This document shows, piece by piece, positions 29,871 through 37,859 of a stretch of 64,000 nucleotides of DNA. Position 1 is the first letter of the stretch. Every line of letters starts with the position of its first letter. Source of the stretch: CAVXGU01 sp963761615. Its GTDB lineage: Bacteria; Acidobacteriota; Vicinamibacteria; Vicinamibacterales; CAVVIG01. Made by a program: the position numbers and the translations under genes. The notes beneath the pieces are model-generated. The model did not search any database, was not told the origin of the DNA, and worked only from the letters and a program-made list of their open reading frames with translations. The DNA lies in assembly GCA_963761615.1 (NCBI GenBank), contig CAVXGU010000003.1, positions 2,604,001-2,668,000 of the forward strand, in the 5' to 3' direction.

Positions 29871-30811
29871 CGCGCCGGCGGATCCTCGTTGTAGTAGAAC
29901 GTGACGGTGAAGAACGCCTGATCGGAGGGATACTCGGGCGGCAGCGGCTGCGTCGGGTTCGACCCCGACAGCGCGCCGACAGCGGCCGTGTTGAACGCTG
30001 CCACGGGGCTCGGGCCCGCGACGCTCAGGTCGGTGATCGAACCGTCCTTGTGGACGTTGAACGTCACGACGACGTGCCCCGTCGACGTCATCGCGGCGTA
30101 CGGAATGAACCAGTTCCGCCGGACCTGCGCGATGAAACGGCGCAGCCACGGGCCGAACTCCACGCCCTTGCTGTCGAACTGGATCGAGGCGCCGGGCTCG
30201 CCGCCGCCGCCGTTCGGGTTGTCGAACTGCTGCGTCTCCACGTAGCGCTGCAGGTTGCTCAGGGCGTCGCCGAGCGCGCCGCCCGCTGCGAGCGAGTGCC
30301 CCGCGTAGCCCGCCGTGAACTCCGGCGGCAGACGCAGCGCCGGCGTCGTGTCCTCCGCCGACGGCGCCGGATTCTGCGGATGGTTCGCGGCCTGCTCCCC
30401 TTCCGCCGGATCGGGCCCCGGACCCTGACCGCGCGGGACACCGCGCGGGACCGTCTGCGTGCGCTCCGGTGAATTGCCGCGCGAGAACGGCAACGGGTTC
30501 GTCGGGCGGTCGGCGCGTTGCGGCGCCTGCGCCACGCGGTTCTGATCCGAGAACTCCCCGCGATCAGGCGGACGCGGCGACGGCGTGTCCACGCGCGGCT
30601 GCATGAACACGAACTGCATCGGCGGTTCGGCCTTCGCGACGGCCGCCACCGGCTTCGCGGCGAACCCGGCCGGCAGCAGGTCGGGCAGCGCGAGGATGAT
30701 GATGATCAACGCCATGTGGGCGATGATCGAGAGCAACACGCCCTCACGCCAGGAAATGGCACGCCCGACCGGGGTGATATCCGGGCGATAGTCTTCGATC
30801 TCGAAGTACAT
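29867..30811 (-). CDS. TonB family energy transducer
   Basis: A 314-residue protein: cytoplasmic N-terminus, one TM helix (residues about 25-48, SIIAHMALIIIILALPDLLP), a long Pro/Arg/Gln-rich periplasmic spacer, and a C-terminal TonB domain (about 220-314: RNWFIPYAAMTSTGHVVVTF, DGSITDLSV, AALPPEYP-like and FTVTFYYNE). It transmits proton-motive energy to outer-membrane receptors. No exbBD lies nearby. The stop is coupled to a tiny membrane ORF and then miaA. Confidence 0.85.
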   Translation of the reverse strand: MYFEIEDYRPDITPVGRAISWREGVLLSIIAHMALIIIILALPDLLPAGFAAKPVAAVAKAEPPMQFVFMQPRVDTPSPRPPDRGEFSDQNRVAQAPQRADRPTNPLPFSRGNSPERTQTVPRGVPRGQGPGPDPAEGEQAANHPQNPAPSAEDTTPALRLPPEFTAGYAGHSLAAGGALGDALSNLQRYVETQQFDNPNGGGGEPGASIQFDSKGVEFGPWLRRFIAQVRRNWFIPYAAMTSTGHVVVTFNVHKDGSITDLSVAGPSPVAAFNTAAVGALSGSNPTQPLPPEYPSDQAFFTVTFYYNEDPPAR

Positions 30812-30894
30812 CAGCTAGTTACAAGCAGTATAGCAGTCGCGGGCCGCGCGGCGCGGGGTGTCCCTGTGTCACCAATCGTCTCGCCGGACTGTCC

Positions 30895-31653
30895 TCACTG
30901 ACCAGCGCGAGCCGTATAGAGAAAGACGATGCCGAAGGTGAGCGGGACGGCCCGGATCGCGGTGAAACCCGCTTGTCCCAGTATTTTCACGAGCTCGTCG
31001 GGGGTGGCGAACGCGCGAACCGACGCGGGCAGGTAGTCGTACGCCGCGTCGTGACGGGAGACGAGCCGTCCGATCCGGGGCAGGACGTGGCGGAAGTACC
31101 AGCGGTACGCCTGACGGATTCCCGGGGTGGTCGGCATCGCGAATTCGAGGACGGCAAGGCGCCCCCCGGATTTGAGCACGCGGCGCATTTCCCCGCTCGC
31201 CGCCGCCACGCTGTCCACGTTCCGGATCCCGAACGCGACCGTCACCGCGTCGACGCTGGCGTCGGCCAGCGGAATCCGGGTCGCGTCGCCGCGGACCAGC
31301 CTCACCGCGCCGCCGCGGGGGGCACCGGCCAGCTTGGCGCGGCCCACCGCCAGCATCGCGGCCGAGAAGTCGATGCCGACGACGCCGGCGGCCGGCGGGA
31401 CCGCATCGGCGGCGGCGAGCGCCAGGTCGGCGGTGCCCGTGCACAGGTCCAGCACGCGCTCGACACCCGACAGCTGCAGTGCCCGGATCGCCCGACGCCG
31501 CCAGCGCCTGTCGAGCCCCGCGCTCAGCAGGTGGTTCAGGAAGTCGTACCGGCCGGCGATCGCGTCGAACATGCCCGCAATTCGCGAGGCGGACTTTTCG
31601 AGGGTGGCTGGCGCCTCGTGCGCGAGGCCCGGCGGTGACCCGGCGCCTGGCAC
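30895..31653 (-). CDS. ubiE: UbiE/MenG-type demethylmenaquinone methyltransferase
   Basis: A 252-residue class I methyltransferase: FDAIAGRYDFLNHLLSAGLD, SAM motif I VLDLCTGTADLALA, GIDFSAAML, FGIRNVDSVAAA, and FYTARAG-like C-terminus. It performs the final C-methylation of menaquinone. GTG 31653 overlaps the ubiX stop (TAGTG). About 20 N-terminal residues before TLEKSASRI are not family-conserved and contain a copy of a dispersed repeat. It is last in the menaquinone cluster. Confidence 0.92.
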   Translation of the reverse strand: MPGAGSPPGLAHEAPATLEKSASRIAGMFDAIAGRYDFLNHLLSAGLDRRWRRRAIRALQLSGVERVLDLCTGTADLALAAADAVPPAAGVVGIDFSAAMLAVGRAKLAGAPRGGAVRLVRGDATRIPLADASVDAVTVAFGIRNVDSVAAASGEMRRVLKSGGRLAVLEFAMPTTPGIRQAYRWYFRHVLPRIGRLVSRHDAAYDYLPASVRAFATPDELVKILGQAGFTAIRAVPLTFGIVFLYTARAGQ

Positions 31654-32279
31654 TACTTCTGCCCCGCCCGACCCGTCCACGCCGGATAGAGGTCGTGTTC
31701 GACACCGAGGGCGCTCAGGATCTTGCCCGCCATGAAATCGGCGAGGTCGTCCAGCGTCTTCGGCTGCTGATAGAAGGCCGGCATGGCCGGCAGGATCACG
31801 GCGCCGGCTTCCGCGCACGCCACCATGTTCCGCAGCTGCGGCAGGCTCATCGGGGTTTCCCTGGGGACGATCACCAGCGGACGACGCTCCTTGAGCATCA
31901 CGTCGGCGGCGCGCTCGACCAGATTGCGCGAGAGACCGTTGGCCACCCCGGCGAGGGTCTTCATCGAGCACGGCACGATGGCCATGCCGCGCACCCGGTG
32001 GCTCCCGCTCGCGATCGTCGCGCCGAGGTCGCGGTTGCCGTGCAGCACGATCTGTCCCGGCTGCACGGTCGATCCGTACCGGGAGGTCAGAAACGCGTCG
32101 AGGCGATCGGCGAGCGCATCCTCGCCCAGCTCGTCGCGCAGCAGCCGCCGCCCGTAGTCCGAGATGACGAGCTCGACCGACACACCGCGGTCGACGAGGG
32201 CGGCGAGCGTGCGCACCGCGTAGAGGGCACCGCTCGCCCCCGTGATCGCCAGGACGGCCGTCGGCCCGCTACCGGACAT
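31653..32279 (-). CDS. ubiX: UbiX family flavin prenyltransferase (MqnM-like)
   Basis: A 208-residue flavoprotein that makes prenylated FMN, the cofactor of UbiD decarboxylases. Motifs: LAITGASGALYAVRTL, VPCSMKTLAGVANGLSRNLVERAADVMLKERRPL (SAGS/S-rich active site) and VPRETPMSLPQLRNM. In futalosine-pathway organisms the paralogue is named MqnM. The start overlaps the ubiA stop by 11 bases. The UbiD partner is at 37.9-39.3 kb in the same cluster. Confidence 0.94.
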   Translation of the reverse strand: MSGSGPTAVLAITGASGALYAVRTLAALVDRGVSVELVISDYGRRLLRDELGEDALADRLDAFLTSRYGSTVQPGQIVLHGNRDLGATIASGSHRVRGMAIVPCSMKTLAGVANGLSRNLVERAADVMLKERRPLVIVPRETPMSLPQLRNMVACAEAGAVILPAMPAFYQQPKTLDDLADFMAGKILSALGVEHDLYPAWTGRAGQK

Positions 32280-33120
32280 AGATCGAGACTGCCAGCACGA
32301 CGAGATACAGGATGCCGACGTAGCCGTTCATGTCGAATGCGCGCTTGACCTGCGAGAGGTCGTCGGCGCGCACCAGCGACTGTTCGTAGGCGAGCAGCCC
32401 CGCGATCGCCGCGACGCCGATCAGGTAGATCCGCCCGAGCGGCACCACGATCGCGAGCGCCGCGAGCGATCCCACCGCGAGGACGTGGAGCGCGCGCGAG
32501 ATGGCGAGCGAGCGCGGCACGCCGAATCGTACGGGGATCGATCGCAGGCCGTGCGCACGATCGAACTCGAGATCCTGGCAGGCGTACAGGACGTCGAACC
32601 CACCCACCCAGGCAGCGATGGCGAGGCCGAGGAGCCACGGCTCCCACCCGCCGCGTCCTCCGACCGCGATCCAGCCGCCGATCGGCGCCACCGCCATCGC
32701 CAGTCCGAGAAAGAGCTGCGTCCAGGTCGTGAACCGCTTCGCCAGCGAGTACCAGAACACGATCGCCAGGGCGACCGGCGCCAGCGCCAGGCACAGCGTG
32801 CCGAGGCGGGAGGCCGCGAACATGAAGACCGTCGAGGCGACCGCCACGAACGCGATCGCCTCGGCCCGGCTCATCTCGCCACGGGGCAGCTCGCGGCCGG
32901 ACGTCCGGGGGTTCAGGGCGTCCCAGTGGGCATCGGCGAGCCGATTGAAGCCCATCGCGGCGCTCCGGGCGGCCACCATCGCCACGACGACCCAGGCGAC
33001 CACGGCCCACGTGAGCCGCACGTGGCGCGCCGCCAGCAGCGAGCCCGCCAGGGCGAACGGCAGCGCGAACACCGAATGGCTGAACCGGACGAACGACAGG
33101 TACGTGCGGAGCCGGAGCAT
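32269..33120 (-). CDS. UbiA-type polyprenyltransferase (MqnP-like)
   Basis: A 283-residue integral membrane protein with about 8 TM helices. Asp-rich motif 1 is FNRLADAHWDALNPRT (prenyl-diphosphate/Mg site) and motif 2 is YACQDLEFDRAHGLRS. It attaches the isoprenoid tail to the naphthoate ring. The cluster context supports MqnP, the 4-carboxy-type 1,4-dihydroxynaphthoate prenyltransferase of the futalosine route. ATG 33120 is used; GTG 33123 is also in frame. Confidence 0.9.
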   Translation of the reverse strand: MLRLRTYLSFVRFSHSVFALPFALAGSLLAARHVRLTWAVVAWVVVAMVAARSAAMGFNRLADAHWDALNPRTSGRELPRGEMSRAEAIAFVAVASTVFMFAASRLGTLCLALAPVALAIVFWYSLAKRFTTWTQLFLGLAMAVAPIGGWIAVGGRGGWEPWLLGLAIAAWVGGFDVLYACQDLEFDRAHGLRSIPVRFGVPRSLAISRALHVLAVGSLAALAIVVPLGRIYLIGVAAIAGLLAYEQSLVRADDLSQVKRAFDMNGYVGILYLVVLAVSIYVR

Positions 33121-33127
33121 CACGCGG

Positions 33128-34312
33128 TCACCCGATCCACCGGATCTGGTCGGGCGCAACCCCTCCAACCAGACATTCTTCCACATCGTCGACCGCGCCG
33201 GGGAGAGAGACGGCGACGAGCCGCGCCCGCTTGCCGGGTTCGATGGACCCGTACTCGGCGTCGAAGCCCAGCGCGCGGGCGCCGTCGATGGTCGCGCTCT
33301 CGAGAAGGCGCGCGGCGGGAACGTCCGGCGCGAGCGCCCGCATCGTGGCGAGCTCCGCGAACAGGTTGAGGTCGGGCGCGCTCGCCAGGCTGTCGGTCCC
33401 GATCGCGACCCGCAGGCCCGCCCGGAAGAAGTCCGCGACGGGAGGCGCGCCCGCCCCCGTGTGGCCGTTGCTCCGCGGACAGGTCACGAGCGTCGTCGCC
33501 CGAGACGCCAGGCGCTGCAGGTCCTCGGGAGCCATCTGGACGCCATGTACCGCCAGCACGCGCTCGTCGAGCAGTCCTGCCTCGTCCAGGTACTTCACGG
33601 GGCTGCCGCCGGGCGGCACGAAGGTCGGATCCCAGGCGCCGACTTCCTCGAGGAACGCGCGCCAGGGCCCGCCGCCCGTGCGGACGAATTCCACTTCCTC
33701 GGCCGACTCCGCCAGATGGACGCTCCACGGCACGAACGGCGTGCGGGCCGCGGCCTGCTGGATCGCGCGGAAGACGAGTGGCGCCACCGAGTACGGGGCA
33801 TGCGCTGCGAGCCCGCGCCGAATGCGATCGGACGGCCCGAGTCGATCGAGATCGCGGCAGGCGCGCTCGACGAAGTCGGCCGCGCCCTCGGCGCGGAACC
33901 GGATCAGCTCGTAGAAGACGACCCCCGCGAGGTCGCTGGCGGCGAGCGGTCCGAACGTCACCAGGGTGTTGCTGATGTCACCGACCAGGGCGGTCCCCGA
34001 GGCTTCCGCCTCCTTGATCGCCGCCGCGACGGCCTCGAGGATCTCGGGCGAGGCGGGGTCGGGACGGGCGCGCCGCGCGGCGACAATGGCGCGCACCCAG
34101 TCCACGAAGGAGCGCGCAGGCGGAATGCGATCGCGAAGATACGAGAACTCGAGGTGGGTATGGGCGTTCACCAGGCCCGGCAGGATCGCCGCCTCGCCCA
34201 GGTCGATCTCGCAGAGGTCGTCGGTCGCACCGCGCCGTCCGACGGCGACGATCCGGCCGCGATCGAGCACGACCCAGCCATCGCGAATCGCGCGCCCGGC
34301 GACCGGCACCAC
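33128..34312 (-). CDS. Amidohydrolase, probable aminofutalosine deaminase (MqnX-like)
   Basis: A metal-dependent amidohydrolase of about 400 residues: metal-binding LPGLVNAHTHLEFSYL, substrate loop AAHAPYSVAPLVF, VHLAESAEEVEF, LAVHGVQM and the metal Asp in VAIGTDSLAS. The family includes 6-aminodeoxyfutalosine deaminases, and the neighbouring mqnC and mqnA make that the best guess. Start is doubtful. GTG 34312 is the first canonical codon, but the family-conserved N-terminus (VRYRAAWVVPV) begins upstream at an ATA (34336) that overlaps the mqnC stop as ATAG with GAGG 6 bases before it. Confidence 0.88.
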   Translation of the reverse strand: MVPVAGRAIRDGWVVLDRGRIVAVGRRGATDDLCEIDLGEAAILPGLVNAHTHLEFSYLRDRIPPARSFVDWVRAIVAARRARPDPASPEILEAVAAAIKEAEASGTALVGDISNTLVTFGPLAASDLAGVVFYELIRFRAEGAADFVERACRDLDRLGPSDRIRRGLAAHAPYSVAPLVFRAIQQAAARTPFVPWSVHLAESAEEVEFVRTGGGPWRAFLEEVGAWDPTFVPPGGSPVKYLDEAGLLDERVLAVHGVQMAPEDLQRLASRATTLVTCPRSNGHTGAGAPPVADFFRAGLRVAIGTDSLASAPDLNLFAELATMRALAPDVPAARLLESATIDGARALGFDAEYGSIEPGKRARLVAVSLPGAVDDVEECLVGGVAPDQIRWIG

Positions 34313-34332
34313 CCACGCGGCGCGGTAGCGGA

Positions 34333-35538
34333 CTATGAGGCGCCTCGCTCGGTCTTGCCGCCGCGGCTGCGGGCCGGATAGAGCCGCAGTTCCGCGGGCA
34401 CGGTCGTGTCGCCCTCCCGACGCGCCGTGGCGAGCTCGTGCATCCGGGGCACGTCGCGCGCGCGGAAGATCGGGTCGCCCAGCACGTCGTAGTGCATGTT
34501 GCGGCGCTTGGCCACGAAGCCCGCGTCCTCGATGTTGCGGACGATCTCGACTTCGTCCATGCAGTAGGCGGCGCCGGCCGCGCGCACGACGTTCTCCTCG
34601 ATCATCACACTGCCCATGTCGTTGGCGCCGTAGGCGAGGCTCAGCTGTCCGACTTTGCCGCCCTGGGTCACCCACGACGCCTGGAGGTTGTCGACGTTGT
34701 CGAGCACGAGGCGCGCGATCGCGAGCGTCCGGAGATAGTCCAGCCCCGTCGCCTCGACGCCGGAGAGCTCGGTGTGCTCGGGCTGATAGCTCCAGGTGAT
34801 GAACGCGGTGAAGCCACCGGTCTCGTCCTGGAGCTCCCTGAGGCGGAAGAGGTGTTCGAGGCGCTCGTCGTCGGTCTCCACCGTCCCGTACATCATCGTC
34901 GCGGTCGTGCGGAGCCCGGCGCGGTGGGCGTGACGCATCACGTCCAGCCATTCGTCCGCCGTGGCCTTGCCGTAGCAGTGCAGGAGCCGCCGCACGCGGT
35001 CGACGAGGATCTCGGCGCCCCCGCCGGGAATGCTGTCCAGGCCCGCGGCGATCAGGCGGTCGATGACGTCGGTCACCGGAAGCCGCGACAGTCGGGACAG
35101 GTGAATCACCTCCGGCGGCGAAAGCGCGTGCAGCTTGAACGACGGGTACCGGCTCTTGACGTTGCGGAAGAGATCCTCGTACCACGACAGCGGCAGGTCC
35201 GGGTTGTGTCCGCCCTGGAGCAGCAGCTGCACGCCGCCGACCGCGATGGTCTCGTCGATCTTGCGATAGAGCTCGTCGAATCCGAGCACGTACCCGTCGG
35301 CCGAGCCCACCTGGCGGTAGAAGGCGCAGAAGGTGCACGCCGCCACGCAGACGTTCGTGTAGTTCACGTTGCGGTCGATGATGTAGGTGACGACGCCTTC
35401 GGGGTGGAGGCGTGCGCGGACGGCGTCGGCCAGCCTGCCCAGCAGGTGCGTCGGCGCGTGGCGGTACAGCTCGAGCGCCTCGGCTCTGTCCAGCCGACCG
35501 CCCGCGCGAACCTTGTCCGCCAGCTCCTGGATCTGCAC
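34333..35538 (-). CDS. mqnC: Cyclic dehypoxanthine futalosine synthase
   Basis: A 401-residue radical-SAM enzyme that forms the spiro ring intermediate of the futalosine menaquinone pathway. The Fe-S motif is CVAACTFCAFYR after RNVNYTNV. Further family signatures: LLQGGHNPDLPLSWYEDLF, AGLDSIPGGGAEILVDRVR, WLDVMRHAHRAGLRTTATMM and ETGGFTAFITWSYQP. Start is GTG 35538. It lies 60 bases after mqnA and ends at the amidohydrolase gene. Confidence 0.96.
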   Translation of the reverse strand: MQIQELADKVRAGGRLDRAEALELYRHAPTHLLGRLADAVRARLHPEGVVTYIIDRNVNYTNVCVAACTFCAFYRQVGSADGYVLGFDELYRKIDETIAVGGVQLLLQGGHNPDLPLSWYEDLFRNVKSRYPSFKLHALSPPEVIHLSRLSRLPVTDVIDRLIAAGLDSIPGGGAEILVDRVRRLLHCYGKATADEWLDVMRHAHRAGLRTTATMMYGTVETDDERLEHLFRLRELQDETGGFTAFITWSYQPEHTELSGVEATGLDYLRTLAIARLVLDNVDNLQASWVTQGGKVGQLSLAYGANDMGSVMIEENVVRAAGAAYCMDEVEIVRNIEDAGFVAKRRNMHYDVLGDPIFRARDVPRMHELATARREGDTTVPAELRLYPARSRGGKTERGAS

Positions 35539-35598
35539 AGTGGCACGGGCCCCGAGGCCCGCCGGGCTTCCGTTGCGCAGGCCGTCAGGCCTGCCGTG

Positions 35599-36394
35599 TC
35601 AAAAGAACCTCAACGCGGCGTCGCGCGGGACGAGGTCGAGCTCCGCGGCGTACTCGTAGAATCGCTCGAGGCCGGCACGCTCGTCGGCGCCCAGGTCGTA
35701 CTTGATATTATCCTGAAGGTAGCGCGCACCCAACGCGCCGAGCGCGGCATCGGCGAAGTGCGCGCGCCCGATGGCGTCGCTGGCGGCCACGCCGCGATCG
35801 CGGGCCTGCTGCAGCGCACGGACCTCCGCCTCTGCCAGGGCCCCGGGTCGGCCCGTCCAGAACGCATAGACGAACGGCAGCCCCGTCGCTCCGGTCCAGG
35901 CGGCTCCCAGGTCGATCTTCGCGATGTCCCCCACCGGCTCCTGCAGCAGGGCCTTGTCGCCGATGATGAGCGCGGCGTCGGCGCGCGTCAGCATCTCGGC
36001 CAGGTCGGGTCCGTGCGACTCGAACGTCGGCGCGATGCCGAACACGCGGGCACACAGGACGCGCACGAGCGCGACGGACGTCCGCGAGCTGGTGTCGAGC
36101 GAGATCGAGCGGATGTCCGCCACCTCCCGCCTGGCGAAGAGCGCGACCGAGGCGACCGGCCCACGCGAGGCAATCGCGAGATCCGGCACGATCCGGTAGC
36201 CCCCCGACGCACCGGGGCCCCGCAGGTACTCGAATCGACGGGATGAGGCCCAGATCGATGCCGCCGGCGTGCAGCAACTCCGCGCAGCGCGCGGGCACGT
36301 CGAAGCGGACGACGAACCCAGGCGACTGGTCCAGGCCGAACACGAGCGGCCGCGCGTTCAGGTACTCGACCGCTCCGAGACGAACGGGCGTCAT
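35599..36394 (-). CDS. mqnA: Chorismate dehydratase (frameshifted)
   Basis: MqnA makes 3-enolpyruvoylbenzoate from chorismate, the first futalosine step. The N-terminus from ATG 36394 (RLGAVEYLNARPLVFGL, IDLGLIPS) is in one frame. The rest (YRIVPDLAIASRGPVASV, IRSISLDTSSRTSVAL, ALIIGDKALL, GLPFVYAFW) is in the next. Deleting one base near 36232 gives IPSIEYLRGPGASGGYRIVPD, a normal MqnA segment, and a total of about 264 residues. The start overlaps the upstream gene's stop as ATGA. The frameshift is most likely a sequence error. Confidence 0.93.
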
Positions 36395-37243
36395 CTGGCG
36401 AGGGGCTCGAAGCGGCCGTTGCGCTCGACGGGCTCCTGGCCCGCCGCCAGGATGTTGCGGCGGACGTCCTCGACCGCCGCCCGCCGCCGCCCCTCGCCGG
36501 CTTCGTCGGACGCGGAGACCGCATCCAGATCGTCGGCGCCGACGGTGAGCGCCACCTGCGCCAGCTTCGGGTCCGTACACGCGCCAGTCCACCTGAATGG
36601 ACGGGACGTTGTCGCAGATGAGGCGCGCCAGCGCCACGCGCTTCACGTCATCGTAGCCCGTCGTCGGGACGGCGGGATTGGCGCGGCGCGGCAGCGGCGC
36701 GAACGCGCGAATCACGGCGACGCGCCGCTGGAGCGCCGCGACGCGCTTCCACAGCGGCACGACGTCGGGCGTCTCCATCCGATCGACGGTCGCCCGGGCG
36801 AGCGCGAGCCCGGCGATGTTGACCTCTTCGATCGAGCGCCTGGCGTCCTGCAGGCGATCGATCGGCGCTTCGGCGACCAGCTCCAGCCCCGCCGCCTGCA
36901 GGGTCTCCAGCAGGGCCCGCAGCGTCGTGGACTCCCTCGCGGCAAGCCCCTCGAGATCCGCCAGCGAGAATCCCGACACGGGCACGCCCGCGGCGGCCGC
37001 GCGGACCGCGCCCACGCGCGCGACGGCGGCCGCGAGGCTCGCCGGCGTGCCGACGATCCGGATCTCTCCGGCCGCGACCGGCCAGGACAGCGGCGCATCA
37101 GCGTCGGCCGGCACGTCGGCCACCCGCACGAAGGTCGTGCGGAGACCGTGAAGGCCCCGCCGCACGTCATCGGCCATCATTCCGAGCGTCAGGATGTCGT
37201 GGCCGGATGCGAGGACCGCAATCTCGGCGTCGGAAACGGCCAT
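36391..37243 (-). CDS. MqnE/MqnC-like radical-SAM paralogue without the Fe-S motif (frameshifted)
   Basis: About 283 residues after removing one extra base near 36568. The C-terminal third is strikingly like MqnE/MqnC: TTGYDDVKRVALARLICDN, SIQVDWRVYGPKLAQVALTV, GADDLDAVS. The N-terminal part keeps the family entry helix (ILTLGMMADDVRRGLHG) but then goes straight to short loops. No C-x3-C-x2-C motif exists, and only few cysteines at all. It therefore cannot bind a radical-SAM cluster in the usual way. It overlaps mqnA by ATGA, so it is co-expressed with the pathway. It may be a non-catalytic partner or scaffold. The function is unproven. Confidence 0.7.
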
Positions 37244-37271
37244 GCGGACAGCGATTGTACCAAACGCGGGG

Positions 37272-37814
37272 TCAGCCCGCCGTCGGTCCGAAGATGACGC
37301 CAGCGACGAGCGCGATGACCAGCGCCAGCACCCCGCCGAGGACGCAGACCGCAACCGCTCGAGCCGTACTCCGGTAGTCGAGCGCCTGTCGTACGGCGAC
37401 GACCATGGCCGCGAGCATCCAGAGCCACCCGATCCAGAACGCCGGCCGCTCCATGGCCGGAAGGACCCCGAAGATCTGAATCAGGCCGGGCGTGGCCGCG
37501 AAGCCCAGGGTGCGCAGCAGCTCGCCCACGTCGGCGCTCGTCTCGGGACCGGGAAGCACTTTGGCACCCACCGAGTAGGTGACGAGTGCCCACGCGGCCC
37601 ACATGAGCAACGCCATCGTGCTCATGAACACGATGGTCCCGACGCTGAAGCCATGACTCCCGCTCCAGCCGACCCCGGCGGCCAGACTCGACAGGAGCAC
37701 GACGAGCATCGCCTGCCCCGTCGCCGACCGGTCGGCTTCGACGTCTTCGTAGATCGCGACGTCGAGCGCCGCCGCGCCAATCAGCCGCTGCAGGAACGTG
37801 TTGGTCTCTGGCAT
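37272..37814 (-). CDS. YIP1-family membrane protein
   Basis: A 180-residue protein with five predicted TM helices, including the segments MLVVLLSSLAAGVGW and MALLMWAAWALVTYSV. The pattern, with a conserved QALDYRSTARA stretch between the last helices, resembles bacterial YIP1-domain proteins. The molecular function is unknown. It lies inside the menaquinone cluster between the UbiD-like and radical-SAM-like genes, so a link to quinone or membrane-enzyme assembly is only suggested by position. Confidence 0.7.
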   Translation of the reverse strand: MPETNTFLQRLIGAAALDVAIYEDVEADRSATGQAMLVVLLSSLAAGVGWSGSHGFSVGTIVFMSTMALLMWAAWALVTYSVGAKVLPGPETSADVGELLRTLGFAATPGLIQIFGVLPAMERPAFWIGWLWMLAAMVVAVRQALDYRSTARAVAVCVLGGVLALVIALVAGVIFGPTAG

Positions 37815-37859
37815 GCCCCCACCTTTGCAATTCGGCGTCCAACGCGCCGCGCCGGCCCG

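Noticed and set aside
34333..35538. Radical-SAM gene as CofH or MqnE
   Set aside because: PGGGAEIL, QGGHNPDL and the cluster match MqnC; no CofG partner or F420 gene lies nearby.
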